Of a stretch of DNA of 64,000 bases, positions 45,708 to 59,600 are shown piece after piece (positions within the stretch are counted from its first letter, which is position 1; each line of letters starts with the position of its first letter). A program made the translations under genes and the position numbers. The notes beneath the pieces were generated by a model that saw only the letters and a list, made by a program, of their open reading frames with translations, was not told the origin of the DNA and ran no database searches. The stretch covers positions 1,767,389 to 1,831,388 of the forward strand of contig SSNP01000020.1 in assembly GCA_006937955.1 (NCBI GenBank). The letters run 5' to 3'. This DNA comes from Pachypanchax playfairii (Eukaryota; Chordata; Actinopteri; Cyprinodontiformes; Aplocheilidae).

Positions 45708-46613
45708 ATGAAAATAATACTGTTTTTATTGTGTTTTTGTTACCTGCTTCCTGTCCAGTCTCAGGACACAGATCGCTGTAAGTAAACAAACATATTTTAA
45801 TTTTTATTAACGACAGAAATTGAGGTTTGTTTCTTCTGGTGTCTGTTAGATTCTACCTTGTGTTTTTTTTGTGTGTGTTTTTTTAATCAGACTCCTACTG
45901 TGAGAGCTGTCTGAAAGTAGCACAAGGTATGCTGGATGAAATGCCTTTAAGCTTCAGTGATTTCTGCTATCTGAGAAGCCCGTGTTTGTAGTATGACCCT
46001 TATTTTCTTGAACGCACAAAAAGCAAATAACAGTTTTTGCTTGTTCAGAGATTGAGAAAACCATAAAAGAAGCTCCTACCGGGAGCAGACACATAACACT
46101 GGAGAAGCTCCTCAGCTGGAGGTTATGTGAGAAAATTTTCACTGAAAAAAATCCACAAATCTCCAAGGAAACAATGAAATCCACCTGCATGCACTTGTTA
46201 GGTAAAACCACAACAAAAAAATTGACGTAATTCTTGTTCATTCCAATGTAATCAACATCCTAATTTCAAACATACATTACAGATTCTCACCGGGACCAGT
46301 TCCATGCTGCTTTGCTGAAGAATAAACCACAGAATGTAAAAATCCTTCTGTGCTATGAGCTGTCCCATGCATGTGTAGGAGTCAAACGACAGGCTTTTCA
46401 GGTCAGTTTTAGGTTTAAAACAAAATAATGCAAACATGGACATTATGAACCAGCTAAAGTGTTCTAATTATTATTGTATTTCTATGACAGGACTCTGCAG
46501 ACACCTTCACAGAAACTGATATTGATGCTTTAATTGAGAAAAACAAGGAAAATGTGCGTATTGCTCAGCCTGTACATGCAGGTGCATCTGGGCAGAAAAA
46601 GGTTGAGCTGTGA
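45708..46613 (+). CDS. Small MZB1/canopy-like ER protein with KVEL tail
   Basis: Five exons (45708-45777, 45891-45926, 46049-46201, 46283-46401, 46491-46613) give 501 nt, 166 aa, with consistent GT-AG sites and phases. Residues 1-19 (MKIILFLLCFCYLLPVQS) form a signal peptide. Then come a CxxC pair (YCESC), single cysteines in LSWRLCEKIF and STCMHLL, and a pair in LLCYELSHAC, six cysteines on amphipathic helices as in saposin-like MZB1/canopy proteins. The last residues, KKVEL, resemble a KDEL-type ER retrieval signal. Known members assist folding of secreted or membrane proteins in the ER; that role here is inference. An AATAAA follows at about 46794. I cannot assign an orthologue name. Confidence 0.8.
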
Positions 46614-47685
46614 AACTGGTTGTAACATCATTCTGCATGCTGCTTTAAATCTTTTACCTGATGTGTTTGTCTCTTTGTTTAATTCAGTTGAACAAGGTCT
46701 TGTTGACCTTAGATATTAGTTTTTTTCACCAGTTGACTTCATATTTATGTAAAGTTATTTGAAATGACCGTCTTATGAACTGTCACTTTATAAATAAAGA
46801 TGAATTGAATTGAAAAATGAATATGCTGAGTTGTAACTTCCTTTAGATTTACTAGAATGTTTTTCAGGTTACTAAGAATAAAACAGGATTCCCTAATATG
46901 AAAGCTTGATAGTATTAGAACCCAAGCCTTGGTGAAATTGTACTTTTTCACTGATTTCGTGTCATTTATTGATTTCACACATCTGCTTTCACAAAAAAAT
47001 ATGTCATTAATCAAGAAACTCTAAAGTTTGACAAAGCTTAACAAAAATACATGAATAAAAAGGGAGCAAGAAGGATAAATAATTGTATGAGACTTTCTTA
47101 ATAATAAAACAACAAATAATATATTGTTGTGATTATGTAAGTAGTCTTCCACAAATCAAAACCAAGTGCAAAAATAACAGGAAACGTCACAAGTTTTAAA
47201 CTGTGGAAGAGGATTAGGGCCACTGAAGAAAAAGATAAAGAATTCTGAGATTAAAATAAGAATCCTGAGATTAAAGTCAGAATTTTGAGAAAAAAGTAAG
47301 AATTTTGAGATTAAAGTCAGAATTCTGAGATTAAAGTCAGAATCCTGAGATTAAAGTCAGAATTCTTTATTTTTTTCTTCAGTGGCCCTAATCCTCTTCC
47401 GTATTAAACACTATTCTCCAATAAACTCATAAAATATCTTTACAAAGTTGATTAAAATTGTTAATTGTAAGACATTTTCTAAAGCCATCATCCAGGTCAC
47501 CGAAAATATCACTGGCATGGACTCGCGCTCTAATTTTGATCTTTTTATTCAGTGATTTTCATTTACATTTCACTTGAATCTCTCTGAATGAAGGAAGAAA
47601 ACATGCTGACAACGGAATCTTCACTGAAGCCAAGGTCGCGTGCATCATATTGGAACGCAGCCCGCCCGCGTGCTCTTGTTACTAG
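46614..47685. other. Spacer between the ER-protein gene and ccp110
   Basis: Contains the 3' UTR of the upstream gene (AATAAA near 46794) and a foldback MITE. Nothing else is seen. Confidence 0.6.
47203..47402. mobile_element. Foldback MITE with internal tandem repeats
   Basis: Outer arms GGAAGAGGATTAGGGCCACT and AGTGGCCCTAATCCTCTTCC are perfect inverted copies, extending into GAAGAAAAA/TTTTTCTTC. Between them, 20-bp units of the type GAGATTAAAGTCAGAATTCT repeat about six times. Confidence 0.88.
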
Positions 47686-47886
47686 GAGGCGCTGTTAGAG
47701 ACCGGAAGAGTTGCGAATGATAACGATCATCATCATCATCATCATGATGGTTAAACGGAGATCGGGGGCGGAGGAATGTGAGATTCGCGGATAAAGTCGT
47801 CGCTTTGGTCATCTCGGTGACATTAATCTGCGTCTGAGGGAGGAAAGGAAACAAGACAGCAGGATCTTTTTCTATAAAAGCTGCAG
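47686..47886 (+). promoter_or_regulatory. ccp110: ccp110 promoter / non-coding first exon
   Basis: A CpG-containing stretch with a CATCATCAT run (about 47726-47745) ends in GCTGCAG followed by GTATGAAC, a good donor at 47886/47887. The next acceptor, TTTGAACAG at about 48533, leads to the exon with the start codon. The transcription start is not fixed. Confidence 0.5.
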
Positions 47887-48597
47887 GTATGAACGCGCAC
47901 GGTATCATCTGCTGTTATTCTGTATGACACATCTGGATTGAAGGGTCGTGCTAGCTTCAGAATGTACATCGCTTGATGTATAAATTAAATTTGACATGTT
48001 CTGTATTAGAGAAGGAGCAAAAAAAAAAGTAAGACATTTATTCCCACCCATGCTGTGCTGTCATTGAGCTGAATGAATCTGTGTGCTGTAGAAAACCAGG
48101 CAGCATGGAGGGAGGGGGGTGGGGGGGCTTTTTAATTTTACATCATAATGATTCTGAAAATAATTCCAAAAGGCATTTTCATTCTTCAGCAGCGATTAGA
48201 TTACATGCAGGGTTGTGGGGGGTGGGGTGGGGGTCTGTGTGCTGACAGGCGCTTCACAAGTAGAAACTGTATTGATTAGACACAATCCAATCTGCATTTC
48301 CGTGAGCCATGAGAAAAGAAAGCCAAGTCTAACAGAAAGGAATGACAGGAATGTGTTGAGCATGATAAAACAGAAAAACAAACAGACCCTCTTTTGTTGC
48401 AGGCGATTCTTCCTGTTTTTCCTCTTACATGGTTAATCCCAGATGCTCTCTGTCAGTCTGACCCAGTGTAGGCTAACCTCACATTCTCAGGGAGTTTTGA
48501 TCTAATTCTACATTCTCTGTTTGATTTGAACAGCTGGGTGAGGAGGCTACATGGTGTGTGTTTCCTGCGCAGAGTGTGGATGTGTCGGTGTTCAGGG

Positions 48598-51500
48598 ATG
48601 GAGAGCTACGAGGAGTTCTGTCAGCGGAGTTTGGCTGTGCTGCAGGAAGGGGGGAAACTTAAGAAAAAGTCATGTGAGCCGCTGTGTTCCCCAAGAACTC
48701 ACTCCGCCATCCACTTCTATGGAAGAGCCGTGCTGTCGCCTCTGGTGAGGAAAAGATAAACTTGTCTAAGGACAAAAATGTCCTCGTCTTTACAGAACAA
48801 GTGACTGGCTACAGGCTGAAATTCAGACCATTATTTTTGCCAGAGATGTTTTAATCTTTTGTTACAATTTTGCATTTTTTTGTTACATAGTTTATAAGTT
48901 TTTGTGACAGTAACATAGAATAATTTATTTTAATGGTAAAAAATAGTTTCTAATTACAGGAATTATTCATAAAATCCTTACTTAAGGTAAAGTAAAAAAA
49001 TCTCCGGTAAGATGAGTCTAATTAAGTCGGTGTTTGGGACAGAAAACAGACAAAAGGTAATTGATGAGGAGCCGAATCGCGGCTGTTTGGAAAACCCATT
49101 TTCTCCCGACTGCTGACAGAATGAGTTCGTTGAATCAGATACATGACCGTGAGGTCAGTGTTAGGATCTCCTTCACTGATACGTGGATGATACACAAAGA
49201 TACCAATGTTGGTTTATTCCACTACATCAAATCTATTAACAAACAAATCTATAAGAAACAGCATTATAATATCATAAACTACAGTGATTAAATAACCAAA
49301 ATTTTAAACACAAAACTTTATTATTGAAAATATAAAATGTCGATAAGGCAACAGACAAAACTCAGTTGAGTATAGCAGTACGATCTAACACGGTTAGGAA
49401 AGCAGAATGTGTAGTTGGATGGGGCGATTACTGAGAGAAAACAGGTGAGCTGATTTACAGATCAGCAGCAGGTGTGTGAAGCTGAGTAACGAGGGATCTG
49501 AGGGAAATGACAAACCGTTAACACTCTGTGTCAGTGGCAGCGGTAGCGCACCATGTCGTTGTTTTTCTATCGCCAATAAATTTGAAACAGGAGAGGAAAA
49601 TACAACAAACAGCTGCACGAGACAGAAATCAAAACACACCAAACAGAAAAAAAGATATAAAAAAAAAAATACAATAACAACAAAATAACCATATGAAGAA
49701 ACTCGGGTTGTAAACCAAATATAAACACCAAGATGCAAAAATACTTCCTAAATATCCATAACTGTTAATTTTTTTTTATTCAGCTGAGTCTAGATCAGCG
49801 TGCTGAGATGTGTGGCTACCGACGGAGGGCCACCCAGCTGGAGCTGGACAGACAGAACCAACAGAGAAACAAGCTTTTGGTCCGAGTCCAGAACATATTG
49901 GATCAAACTCAGGTCAGTCGCACAGTGTGTGGTCCTGGACACGGGGTTGATATGCTTGGCCTTTCCAGTGGAAAAACAGATAACAAAACACCAGACAAAG
50001 TTGTGTTACAGAAGTTACACAGTGTATTTAAAAAGTAGCTGTTTTTATATCTTGCTGGAAGTATTAGATCTGTGTGTCAGCACCAAGATATAGCACAAAA
50101 TCTGAGCCAGCGTCTCTAGTGACGTCTGCAGAGTTAAACACAGAGTGTCTGATCTAAATTTTCTCCAGAGGGCTGAGATATTTTTACCTGAATACAACCA
50201 AGTTTTGCCAACTCAACATCTACAACGATCATGCACACTAGCAATCCTTTAATACAAGTAGATCTGCAGAACTGACCGTTTCTCTTGTTTTTCTTTATAA
50301 CAATCAAAATATAACTGAAGTGTTTGTTGGAGTTCAGATTTAAAGACTCACTCATGTTTTGAGCTATTTTAAAGCGTATCGGTGGCCTTTAAATTATGAT
50401 TATGGCGTTTTTACTCCAAATCACAAAACCTCTGCCGTTTTCTAGGATGTAGTTTCTGCATAGCCGTAACAGCTCATTAGCAGTTTGCCTCTGCGCTGTG
50501 GGCAGAACCGTTAGCATGGAGGATTCCCCGCCCCTCCCCGATGCTGAGAGCTTTCTGTTTATGCTACCGCTACCACTAACTTACAGCTAGCTTATAGCTA
50601 GCTTACAGCTAGCGGAGCAGAGCTTGTGCTCCTCCCAAAGTCCTTTTCTACGTCACAAACGGACCCTTTTTAAAACTGCATTTTTGCGACTGATTCACAG
50701 CAATTTGAATGCAGAAATATTCAGAAATGCAATTTCGAGCTTAATTTTCTTAAGCTGTGTCCTCTAGCATCAGAAAAATGCCTCCAGATCTGTTAAAAAC
50801 ACAAAAAACATGATTTTCATCGGAGTGGGTCTTTATTTTCATGGGCTGGGACAGATATCCCACGAGTAGCTTTAGAATTAAAGTCATATTAGGATTTTGG
50901 GGATTTTGTATGTCTGGCGAGCTTATCATTTATCATTTTGCACAGGCATGTGAAGCTCCAAACAAAGAGGACACCAAACAGTCCGTTTGTAAATCCCTGA
51001 CAGTCAGTGGCTACACTCTGGTCACAGACTCACCTAGACTTCCTAAAGATCCTGGATGGATGCCACATGCAAGCGAGCTCCCTGTCGCTCCAAACCCTGT
51101 AACCCCCGTCATCAATGGTTATGAAGAAGATGTAAACACAGAGAAACTAGAGAAGAAAGAGGAGGAGGAGGAAGAGGAAGATGAGGACATTAGTTTGGAC
51201 AGCCTTCTTAAACGATCAAGAGAGTACGTGAAGAGGGAGCAGAGTCAGCAGGGATCGAACGATGTCCACTCAGTCTCCCGGACCCCCCCATCAGAGACTG
51301 TTTGTGTTAAAGTGCAGCAGAGTCCCATCAGGAACACAGGAGTGGAGTTTGGGTTCAGCCTGCACCACAGTCCAGTCAGCCCAGTCACGCAACAACCTCT
51401 GTATGATCCCAATCCTCAAAAGTCTGTTGCACCTAGCACGTCGGAGCGGTACGCTCGTCTCCCCAGTCCAGAGTCCTGTATCAGTCCTCGTCCTTGCAGA

Positions 51501-53584
51501 CGCAAACCTCGTCCGGTTTCTACAGGAAACATCCACATAACGTTTCCCATTGGCCCAGCAGACCTTATCCCTCGAAGCCCAGTAAGGTCAGGAGAGGGTG
51601 CTGGCATGGTGGACTGGGAGAAGGTGGGTTTAATGTCCAGCAGTCAGAGGGGCTCAGAGGGGAAAGACGGTGCTTCTGTGTCTGGGATCCATCGATCCAG
51701 TCACTGCTGTACCAGTCCACTGCAGGACAACAGAAGCCCCATCAGTGCCTCTGTGCCCAGCTCTATGACACACCATGATCACCTTGCTGTAGGATTTCGC
51801 CGGCGCTGCCACACACTTGACAGCCAACTCAATACCTACCAGTTTGGAGCTGAGTATGTGGACCGCAGCCAGGAAAGACTCCCTCGCTTCATGGCAGGAG
51901 TTACGTGGTTGGGTCCAGGTAGGCGCGCCGTTGCAGCTCCTTTAAACCCCTCGTACGAGATGGAAACTCTCTCACCATCTCTGCTGAGGCCACGCATGGT
52001 TCCTGATGATCCCCAGGGGCCAAACAGTGGCAGGAAAACATTAAACGTCCTGAGAAATTCAGCTGAAACCCAATCCTGTAAGACAGGCGAGTGTCTTTAA
52101 TCATTTACCAGTTTGATCCTTATAGGTTTAAAGAAACATTTTCACTCTCCAGTTCTTTGACAAACAGAAATAATTCTGCGTGTTTTTTATTCTCTGTGCA
52201 TTGACAGATGAGACTCAGTGGCTGCCGCAGGCTATGGAGGACATGCAAAGGCGTCTAGAAGAAGAACATGCCTTGCAGATGTCCCTGCTTCTTGCCGAGC
52301 AGGAGAAGGAACAACAGCGCCTCCGTCTGGTCAGCATGCAGAATTACACACTAACTATTTGAACTTGGATTACATGACTACTGTAAAAAAAAACTATGAT
52401 TTAATTTGTGAGTTTTTATGATAACTGTGTCTGATTACCGGATTTAAAAACAAGGATTTTAAATGTGATACTGTCATGTTCAGGAGCTTGAGGAGACAGA
52501 AAGAAGACTGAAGGAGCACGAGACTGTCAGACCTGGCAATGGGGACTCTTGTGGTTGGACCTGCAGGTCTGTGAGTGGTAGCTGCCCCATTATGAGCCCC
52601 TCCTGTCCAGGACTGAGCCCCGTTCACACATCTTCTGAGCGCTCGGCGGGACACACGTTAGGTACCAGTTCACTTACTGCTGCGCTGGAGTTCATAAATC
52701 ATTACTCACAAAACTAAATGTTCAAAGTAAATTTGCTCTGAGCCAACTGTACTGTGAAAATGTGATATTAGAACAGTTTATTACAGGTTAAAGCATCTAA
52801 ATAAAACAAAATTGAGCTTCTATTTACTGATTAGTTTCCATGAAATACCAGAGCTGCTGAATTTAAACAATTTAATTAAAACAGAAATTTAAAACATGAA
52901 ACAAACTGTCTCATGAAATTTGCTGTTTTTTTAAATAGTTCTAAACTGTGTGTCAGAAAATTTTCTTTAAGGCTTTTAAACAATTTAGTACATTTGAATG
53001 AAATTTCAGCAGATTTGCATTAGGAATTCAACAATACTAACTTTTTCCAACCGATACGATACCGATACTTGGATCTGAGTACTTTCCGATACCGAGTACC
53101 AATGCAGATACTTCTACCACACAAATAAATGCAATGAATTGGAAGACAGGTTTTATTTTCTTCTCTCCTTGTTACAACAAATGATGGTGAACTAGATAAA
53201 AAACATAAAATATTTATAAAAATAACCACAAAACTCAAATTTCAAGTGAAAAATAAAAATTTTCAGTGAAATTGTTGCAGTTTCCACATTTAAAATACAG
53301 TGATCCCTCACTCATCATGGTTAATTGGTTCCAGAACCCCCCGCGATATGTGAAAATCCACGTAGTAGGGATACACCAAGACACACGAGACAATCCTGTC
53401 AATTTTGAAAATAAAAGCGATTCTTCAAATTAAAATACCGCGATTGACAAATGCGATCATAATTGTTTATCTAGAGATGAAAATAAACAACACACACAGC
53501 GCAACTGAGTGTGCTGACTACGTTGAGGGGGGCGGGGTTTGGGGTGTCTAAACACAAACAGGGAAAGAGTCTTCCCTCAAAAAA

Positions 53585-53627
<43 letters not shown>

Positions 53628-56600
53628 TTGTCAATTCAAGATACGATGTAGCAGGAGTAATTAAAACAAGCTCTCTTCAGTTATTTCATGATGTTATTAT
53701 CCATGGTGAAAAAATAGCTCTGAATAAACAGCAGAAGCGCTTGTAGACCGGCGCAGAGAAAGACGCGTTTGGTAACAGGGGAACAGCTGATCACTCCCCT
53801 CCGCGTCACAGCGCTTCCGCATGCAGTTATGACTACAGCGTTACGTTGGTTGACTGATGATGGTAATAAAGGGCCTGTGCAGTGCGATGAAGGTGACGAT
53901 GTGACTGCAAAGGTACTAATGAGAGCTTTACAGCTCTTCAGGAGGTGCCTCGTCTTCAGATAGAGGCGCTGCGTCATTAAACAACCGTGGAGGAAGTGTG
54001 GGGAGTTAAACAAACAGCCGAAAGCGCAGTATTTTAGACTCTTTATTTTTGGAGGAATATTTTGAAAAATCCGCGAAGTGGTGAGTCCGCGAAAGTCGAA
54101 CCGTGAAGTCTCTCTATCAGTTTATATGAGTACATTAGAATTGTATCGGACCTGATATCTGATACCAGTATTGGTATCGATGCATCCCTAATTTGCATAA
54201 TGCACAGGTTTCAATGAAATGTCTCATTAACATCTATAAAAAGAAAATAACTCATAAATACAGAACTGATTTTCCAATAAGTGACTGTAATGAAGGTATT
54301 TGATGTTTCATCTTCCAGGTTTTCCCAGTCCTGTTTCTCCCGGTGTGATGTCTCCCTCCATCCAGCCTGCTGGTTATCTGTGGGGCTCCTCTCGACCAGT
54401 TAACAAACAGCGTGCCAGGCTGAGTCTGGTTAGTATCAACTAAGAGTGAACATCTGTTTATAAACCTAAAATGTCAAGGTCAAATTGAAGGTGCAACTCA
54501 TGTATGATGAAACATGTTGCGTATATACAAGCGGTGATTTAATCATTACAAACACTAAATAATCTCAAGTCAATATATTTATTTTTTAGTTTTGATTAGC
54601 ATAAATAATTTCATAGCTGCTTGTACAACTCTGACACAGGCAGCTTGTGTTTGCGCAGGACAAACCGCACTGTTTAAATTCAATAAAAACTGAGATTTTA
54701 TTTTTCCTTTATTAAGGGAGCTGGTAAAATCACCACAGTGATTATTGGAAATAGATACAACACAATCAGTATAAATTAATTAGCATTTAATTTCATCAAC
54801 ACATTTTTAAAAATTAAGATGGCACGTCTCATTCTGTTCAGAACTGAAACCATATTATCACGTTTACAGGCACTGCCGTGGTTTTTGGAACCAGAATCTG
54901 CAGTCAAGTCCCGCCCACTCACCCAAACACAACCATGCTGCTTTTTTAAGCATAAAAAAACAATTTTAAAAATGTAACATACAGTGGGGCAAAAAAGTAT
55001 TTAGTCAGCCACCAATTGTGTAAGTTCTCCCACTTAAAAAGATCAGAGAGGCCTGTAATTTTCATCATAGGTATACCTCAACTATGAGAGACAAAATGAG
55101 GAAAAAAAATCCAGAAAATCACATTGTCTGATTTTTAAAGAATTTATTTGCAAATTATGGTGGAAAATAAGTATTTGGTCAATAACAAAAGTTAATTTCA
55201 ATACTTTGTTATATAGCCTTTGTTGGCAATGACAGAGGTCAAACGTTTTCTGTAAGTCTTCACAAGGTTTTCACACACTGTTGCTGGTATTTTGGCCCAT
55301 TCCTCCATGCAGATCTCCTCTAGAGCAGTGATGTTTTGGGGCTGACGCTGGGCAACACGGACTTTCAACTCCCTCCAGAGATTTTCTATGGGGTTGAGAT
55401 CTGGAGACTGGCTAGGCCACTCCAGGACCTTGAAATGCTTCTTACGAAGCCACTCCTTCGTTGCCCGGGCGGTGTGTTTGGGATCATTGTCATGCTGAAA
55501 GACCCAGCCACGTCTCATTTTCAATGCCCTTGCTGATGGAAGGAGGTTTTCACTCAAAATCTTACGATACATGGCCCCATTCATTCTTTCCTTTACACGG
55601 ATCAGTCGTCCTGGTCCCCTTGCAGAAAAACAGCCCCAAAGCATGATGTTTCCACCCCCATGCTTTACAGTAGGTATGGTGTTCTTTGGATCCAACTCAG
55701 CATTCTTTCCCCTCCAAACACGACAAGTTGAGTTTCTACCAAAAAGTTCTATTTTGGTTTCATCTATGATATGATGTTCTCCCAATCCTCTTCTGGATCA
55801 TCCAAATGCTCTCTAGCAAACCGCAGACGGGCCTGGACGTGTCCTGGCTTCAGCAGGGGGACACGTCTGGCACTGCAGGATTTGAGTCCCTGGCGGCGTA
55901 GTGTGTTACTGATGGTAGCCTTTGTTACTTTGGTCCCAGCTCTCTGCAGGTCATTCACTAGGTCCCTCCGTGTGGTTCTGGGATTTTTGCTCACCGTTCT
56001 TGTGATCATTTTGACCCCACGGGGTGAGATCTTGCGTGGAGCCCCAGATCGAGGGAGATTATCAGTGGTCTTGTATGTCTTCCATTTTCTAATAATTGCT
56101 CCCACAGTTGATTTCTTCACACCAAGCTGCTTACCTATTGCAGATTCAGTCTTCCCAGCCTGGTGAAGGTCTACAATTTTGTTTCTGGTGTCCTTTGACA
56201 GCTCTTTGGTCTTGGCCATAGTGGAGTTTGGAGCGTGACTGTTTGAGGTTGTGGACAGGTGTCTTTTATACTGATAACGAGTTCACACAGGTGCCATTAA
56301 TACAGGTAACGAGTGGAGGACCGAGGAGCCTCTTAAAGAAGTTACAGGTCTGTGAAAGCCAGAAATCTTACTTGTTTGTAAGTGACCAAATACTTATTTT
56401 CCACCATAATTTGCAAATAAATTCTTTAAAAATCAGACAATGTGATTTTCTGGATTTTTTTTCCTCATTTTGTCTCTCATAGTTGAGGTATACCTATGAT
56501 GAAAATTACAGGCCTCTCTGATCTTTTTAAGTGGGAGAACTTACACAATTGGTGGCTGACTAAATACTTTTTTGCCCCACTGTACATCAGCAAGGCAATA

Positions 56601-59600
56601 ACTACATGAATCATCAGAACTCAAAACTTGGAAACAATTTATGAAGTGTATTTTGGATTTTTTTTTTTTTTTTTGCCACCGAAATGTCCAAAAGGGGGAG
56701 GGGCTTAAAACGTCTCTCACTTTTTTCAGCGTGTGGGTGGGTCGTCCACAGTTGAATTACATTTTGTTGTGTGTGATGTGTCTGTTATATTCTTTTAAGC
56801 TATAGGTTTGGCACCACCTGCCATCTTTCCTCCTGAATCTGTTGACTCTGAACATTTCTGGAATCCAGTTTCAATGAATTGGTCTTCTTTATGTTTATGA
56901 ATGTTTTTTATGTCCTTGCTTTGCAGGTTTTTTCGGCCGAGCATCAGAAAGCATTCTGTCGAATCGGCGCCATCGTTCGTGGCTTCCTCATACGCCAACT
57001 GCTCAGAACTGAGAAGATCAAACACCTCCGTCAAACTATCCTGGTGAGATCCCACCCACACAAACCGAGTGCACAATGAATAAAGAACATGAGAGTAATA
57101 TCTATTTACTAACTCGGGGTTGGAGAATGTGGAAAAACTTGACCTTTCTAAATGAAATGTGTATTTTTACATGCTTCTTTAGGATACGAAAGAATTTATC
57201 CGTTCGTTTGAGACTGAAGCTGCACAGAAGAGAGCGACCTACTCAGCACAAGATCTCTCCCTGCAGGAGAGAGTCAGAGCTCAGGTATGACTCCATCATG
57301 ACTCTCTCTACACACAACCTCATATCTTTCTTTGAGTGCATGTTTTTTGTCCCACAGTTACGTGCAGCTCTGTATGATGTCCATGACATCTTCTTTGAAA
57401 CGCCTTTGAGTGATCGATTAGCACTGCTGCAGCAGGACAGGGAGCTACGTGCAGAGAGGAAGCTGCGAGACCTGGTAATCTATAATTTACTAATGTCTGT
57501 TTATGCTTTGATGGACGGTATTAAAATCTGTCAGTCAGTAACCGAGTTCATGGTTCCCAGTGTAAACACATCCAGTATTACTGTCGTTAATGCAGCATTT
57601 ATAATTAAGCAATATCGCACAAGAGTGAGTGCTATGGTGCAGAATATCAGCACTGGCGTGATTCGGTCGTAGGCACGAGGCCGCAGGCACACCAGTGCTG
57701 ATATTCTGCACCGTAGCACGACCTCGAGTGTGATATTGCTTTTATACAACAGTTCTACCTGCTCGTTTTATTTTTATAACAACAATAAGCAACAACAGAT
57801 TATGATTTGTTCATTTATTTAAAGGAACTTAAGGCAGCTTTACAAAATCTGACTCAGTGCTGCCGCGACAGGCGCTGTGGCTAACTGCAGCCACCAGCCA
57901 AGCCGGCACGGGAGCGCGCACAGACACTTTACAGACTGTTCGTCTTCACAGCACTGCACCGGGGAGGCTAACATACTTCACGTCAGGTCTCTCCACTCTG
58001 TTATTTGATTTGATCTCATCATTTTCATACTGTATCAGGCTCTAAACACGACCTATAATGTTTTCTCACCTGGTCACAAGGAAATGAGCCATGTCAGCAT
58101 CCGTTTTCACTCCCAAATGCAGCTGAAGTTCCCTCCATGAACCGAACGCATATCCAATATTTATGCGGGTGCCTGCCTGGCTTCGGTCATATTTTTTTTT
58201 AGACTCACGAGATGCCGCTGATAAAGTCTTTTTTTTCTTCGTGGTGCCACTTTTTTGGGGGGTGAGAGTGGATGCAGGTCGTTTGCTGGCTGCAGAAACA
58301 TCCATAAGTATACCTTCAGTGTTTGAATCCAAGTCCACGGCGGCCATGTACTTCCTGTTCAAGAGCTGTCGGCAACGCGCATGCAGCGTCAATTTACGTC
58401 ACATCCCTACAACTGCGCGGGAAATTCGGACGTCGAACTGCAGCGCATTACGTGGCACACAGCGTTGTTGTAGTTCAATGTTAGCACTCTTGGAAAGTCT
58501 CTTGACCAATCAAATCACTCGGTTGGAACTAACTGTATAGTGCTTTTTTTGACACTCTGTCACACGTATATAAATGTTGGCTAGTATTAACTGTTTTTTA
58601 TTGCATTGTAATGTGTAAGGTTTTACAAGGATTTAGTTTGTGATATTCTGAAGGTGCTTGGATTAATGTTTCTATGATAAATGTGATTCTTTACTGCAGG
58701 AGAAAGCCAAGAGCCCCAAAGACAGAGTATCTCTCTCTGCTGCCACACAGAGGTCTCTGGACAGGAAAAAGAAGTGAGACAGTGTTTGATCGTTTTTCTG
58801 GTTGTGAGATCCAGACATCAGCTGTGTTTTTAGCATCTGGTTTGTTGATGTTTCAGAGCTGCTGAATCTCCAGCGCAGGTCAGGAAGGTGCAGCAGAAGC
58901 CTAAAAGCCCCACCACCAACAGGTTCGTCTTTTATTATTATTATTATTTTAATTATGCATTGATCTCTGTGTTAGAGTTTTTTATACATTTTGTTGGTTT
59001 TTCAGAGTTTTGAAGCCAAGTCAAGGCCAGAATTCGTCTGTCCCAGGCCAACTGAACCGCCAGGGGTGAGGCGGTACTTTTCTGTTCTACCACTTTTAAT
59101 GTGTTTAACTGGTGTTTAAATGGCAGATTTTAGTAAAAAAAATTGGTGCAGATAATAAAATGCAATCCCAAAACCTCTTTATTCATTCATCTATCCATTT
59201 TCTATACCTGCTTGTTTCTGTGAAAGGTTGCAGGCCACTGCACTCACCTGTCATTAGGTTTACAGTAGATTCATTTTACGTTCTTGACTAGAAAGTCAAC
59301 ATACACAGGTTTTTGGGACTTTTTTCCTCTTACAAATCCAAAAACACAAAGAACCAACCCCCCCCCGGTGGCTCTCCACAGCAACAAGCAGGTACAGGAA
59401 CAGACAGCTGGATGTTCAGTTTTATAGTAAAATTTCAGCTACAGTTGGAAATCTAATGAATAGCTCATGACCATTTAGAGGTACGCTGTTTTTTTACTAC
59501 TCTGAGTTTTTCTAGCATCCTGAAAGTTTAATTCTGCAAATTAAAATGTATCACAGAGATGCAGATCATTTATATGTGAGCATATGAAATACTACTGGTT

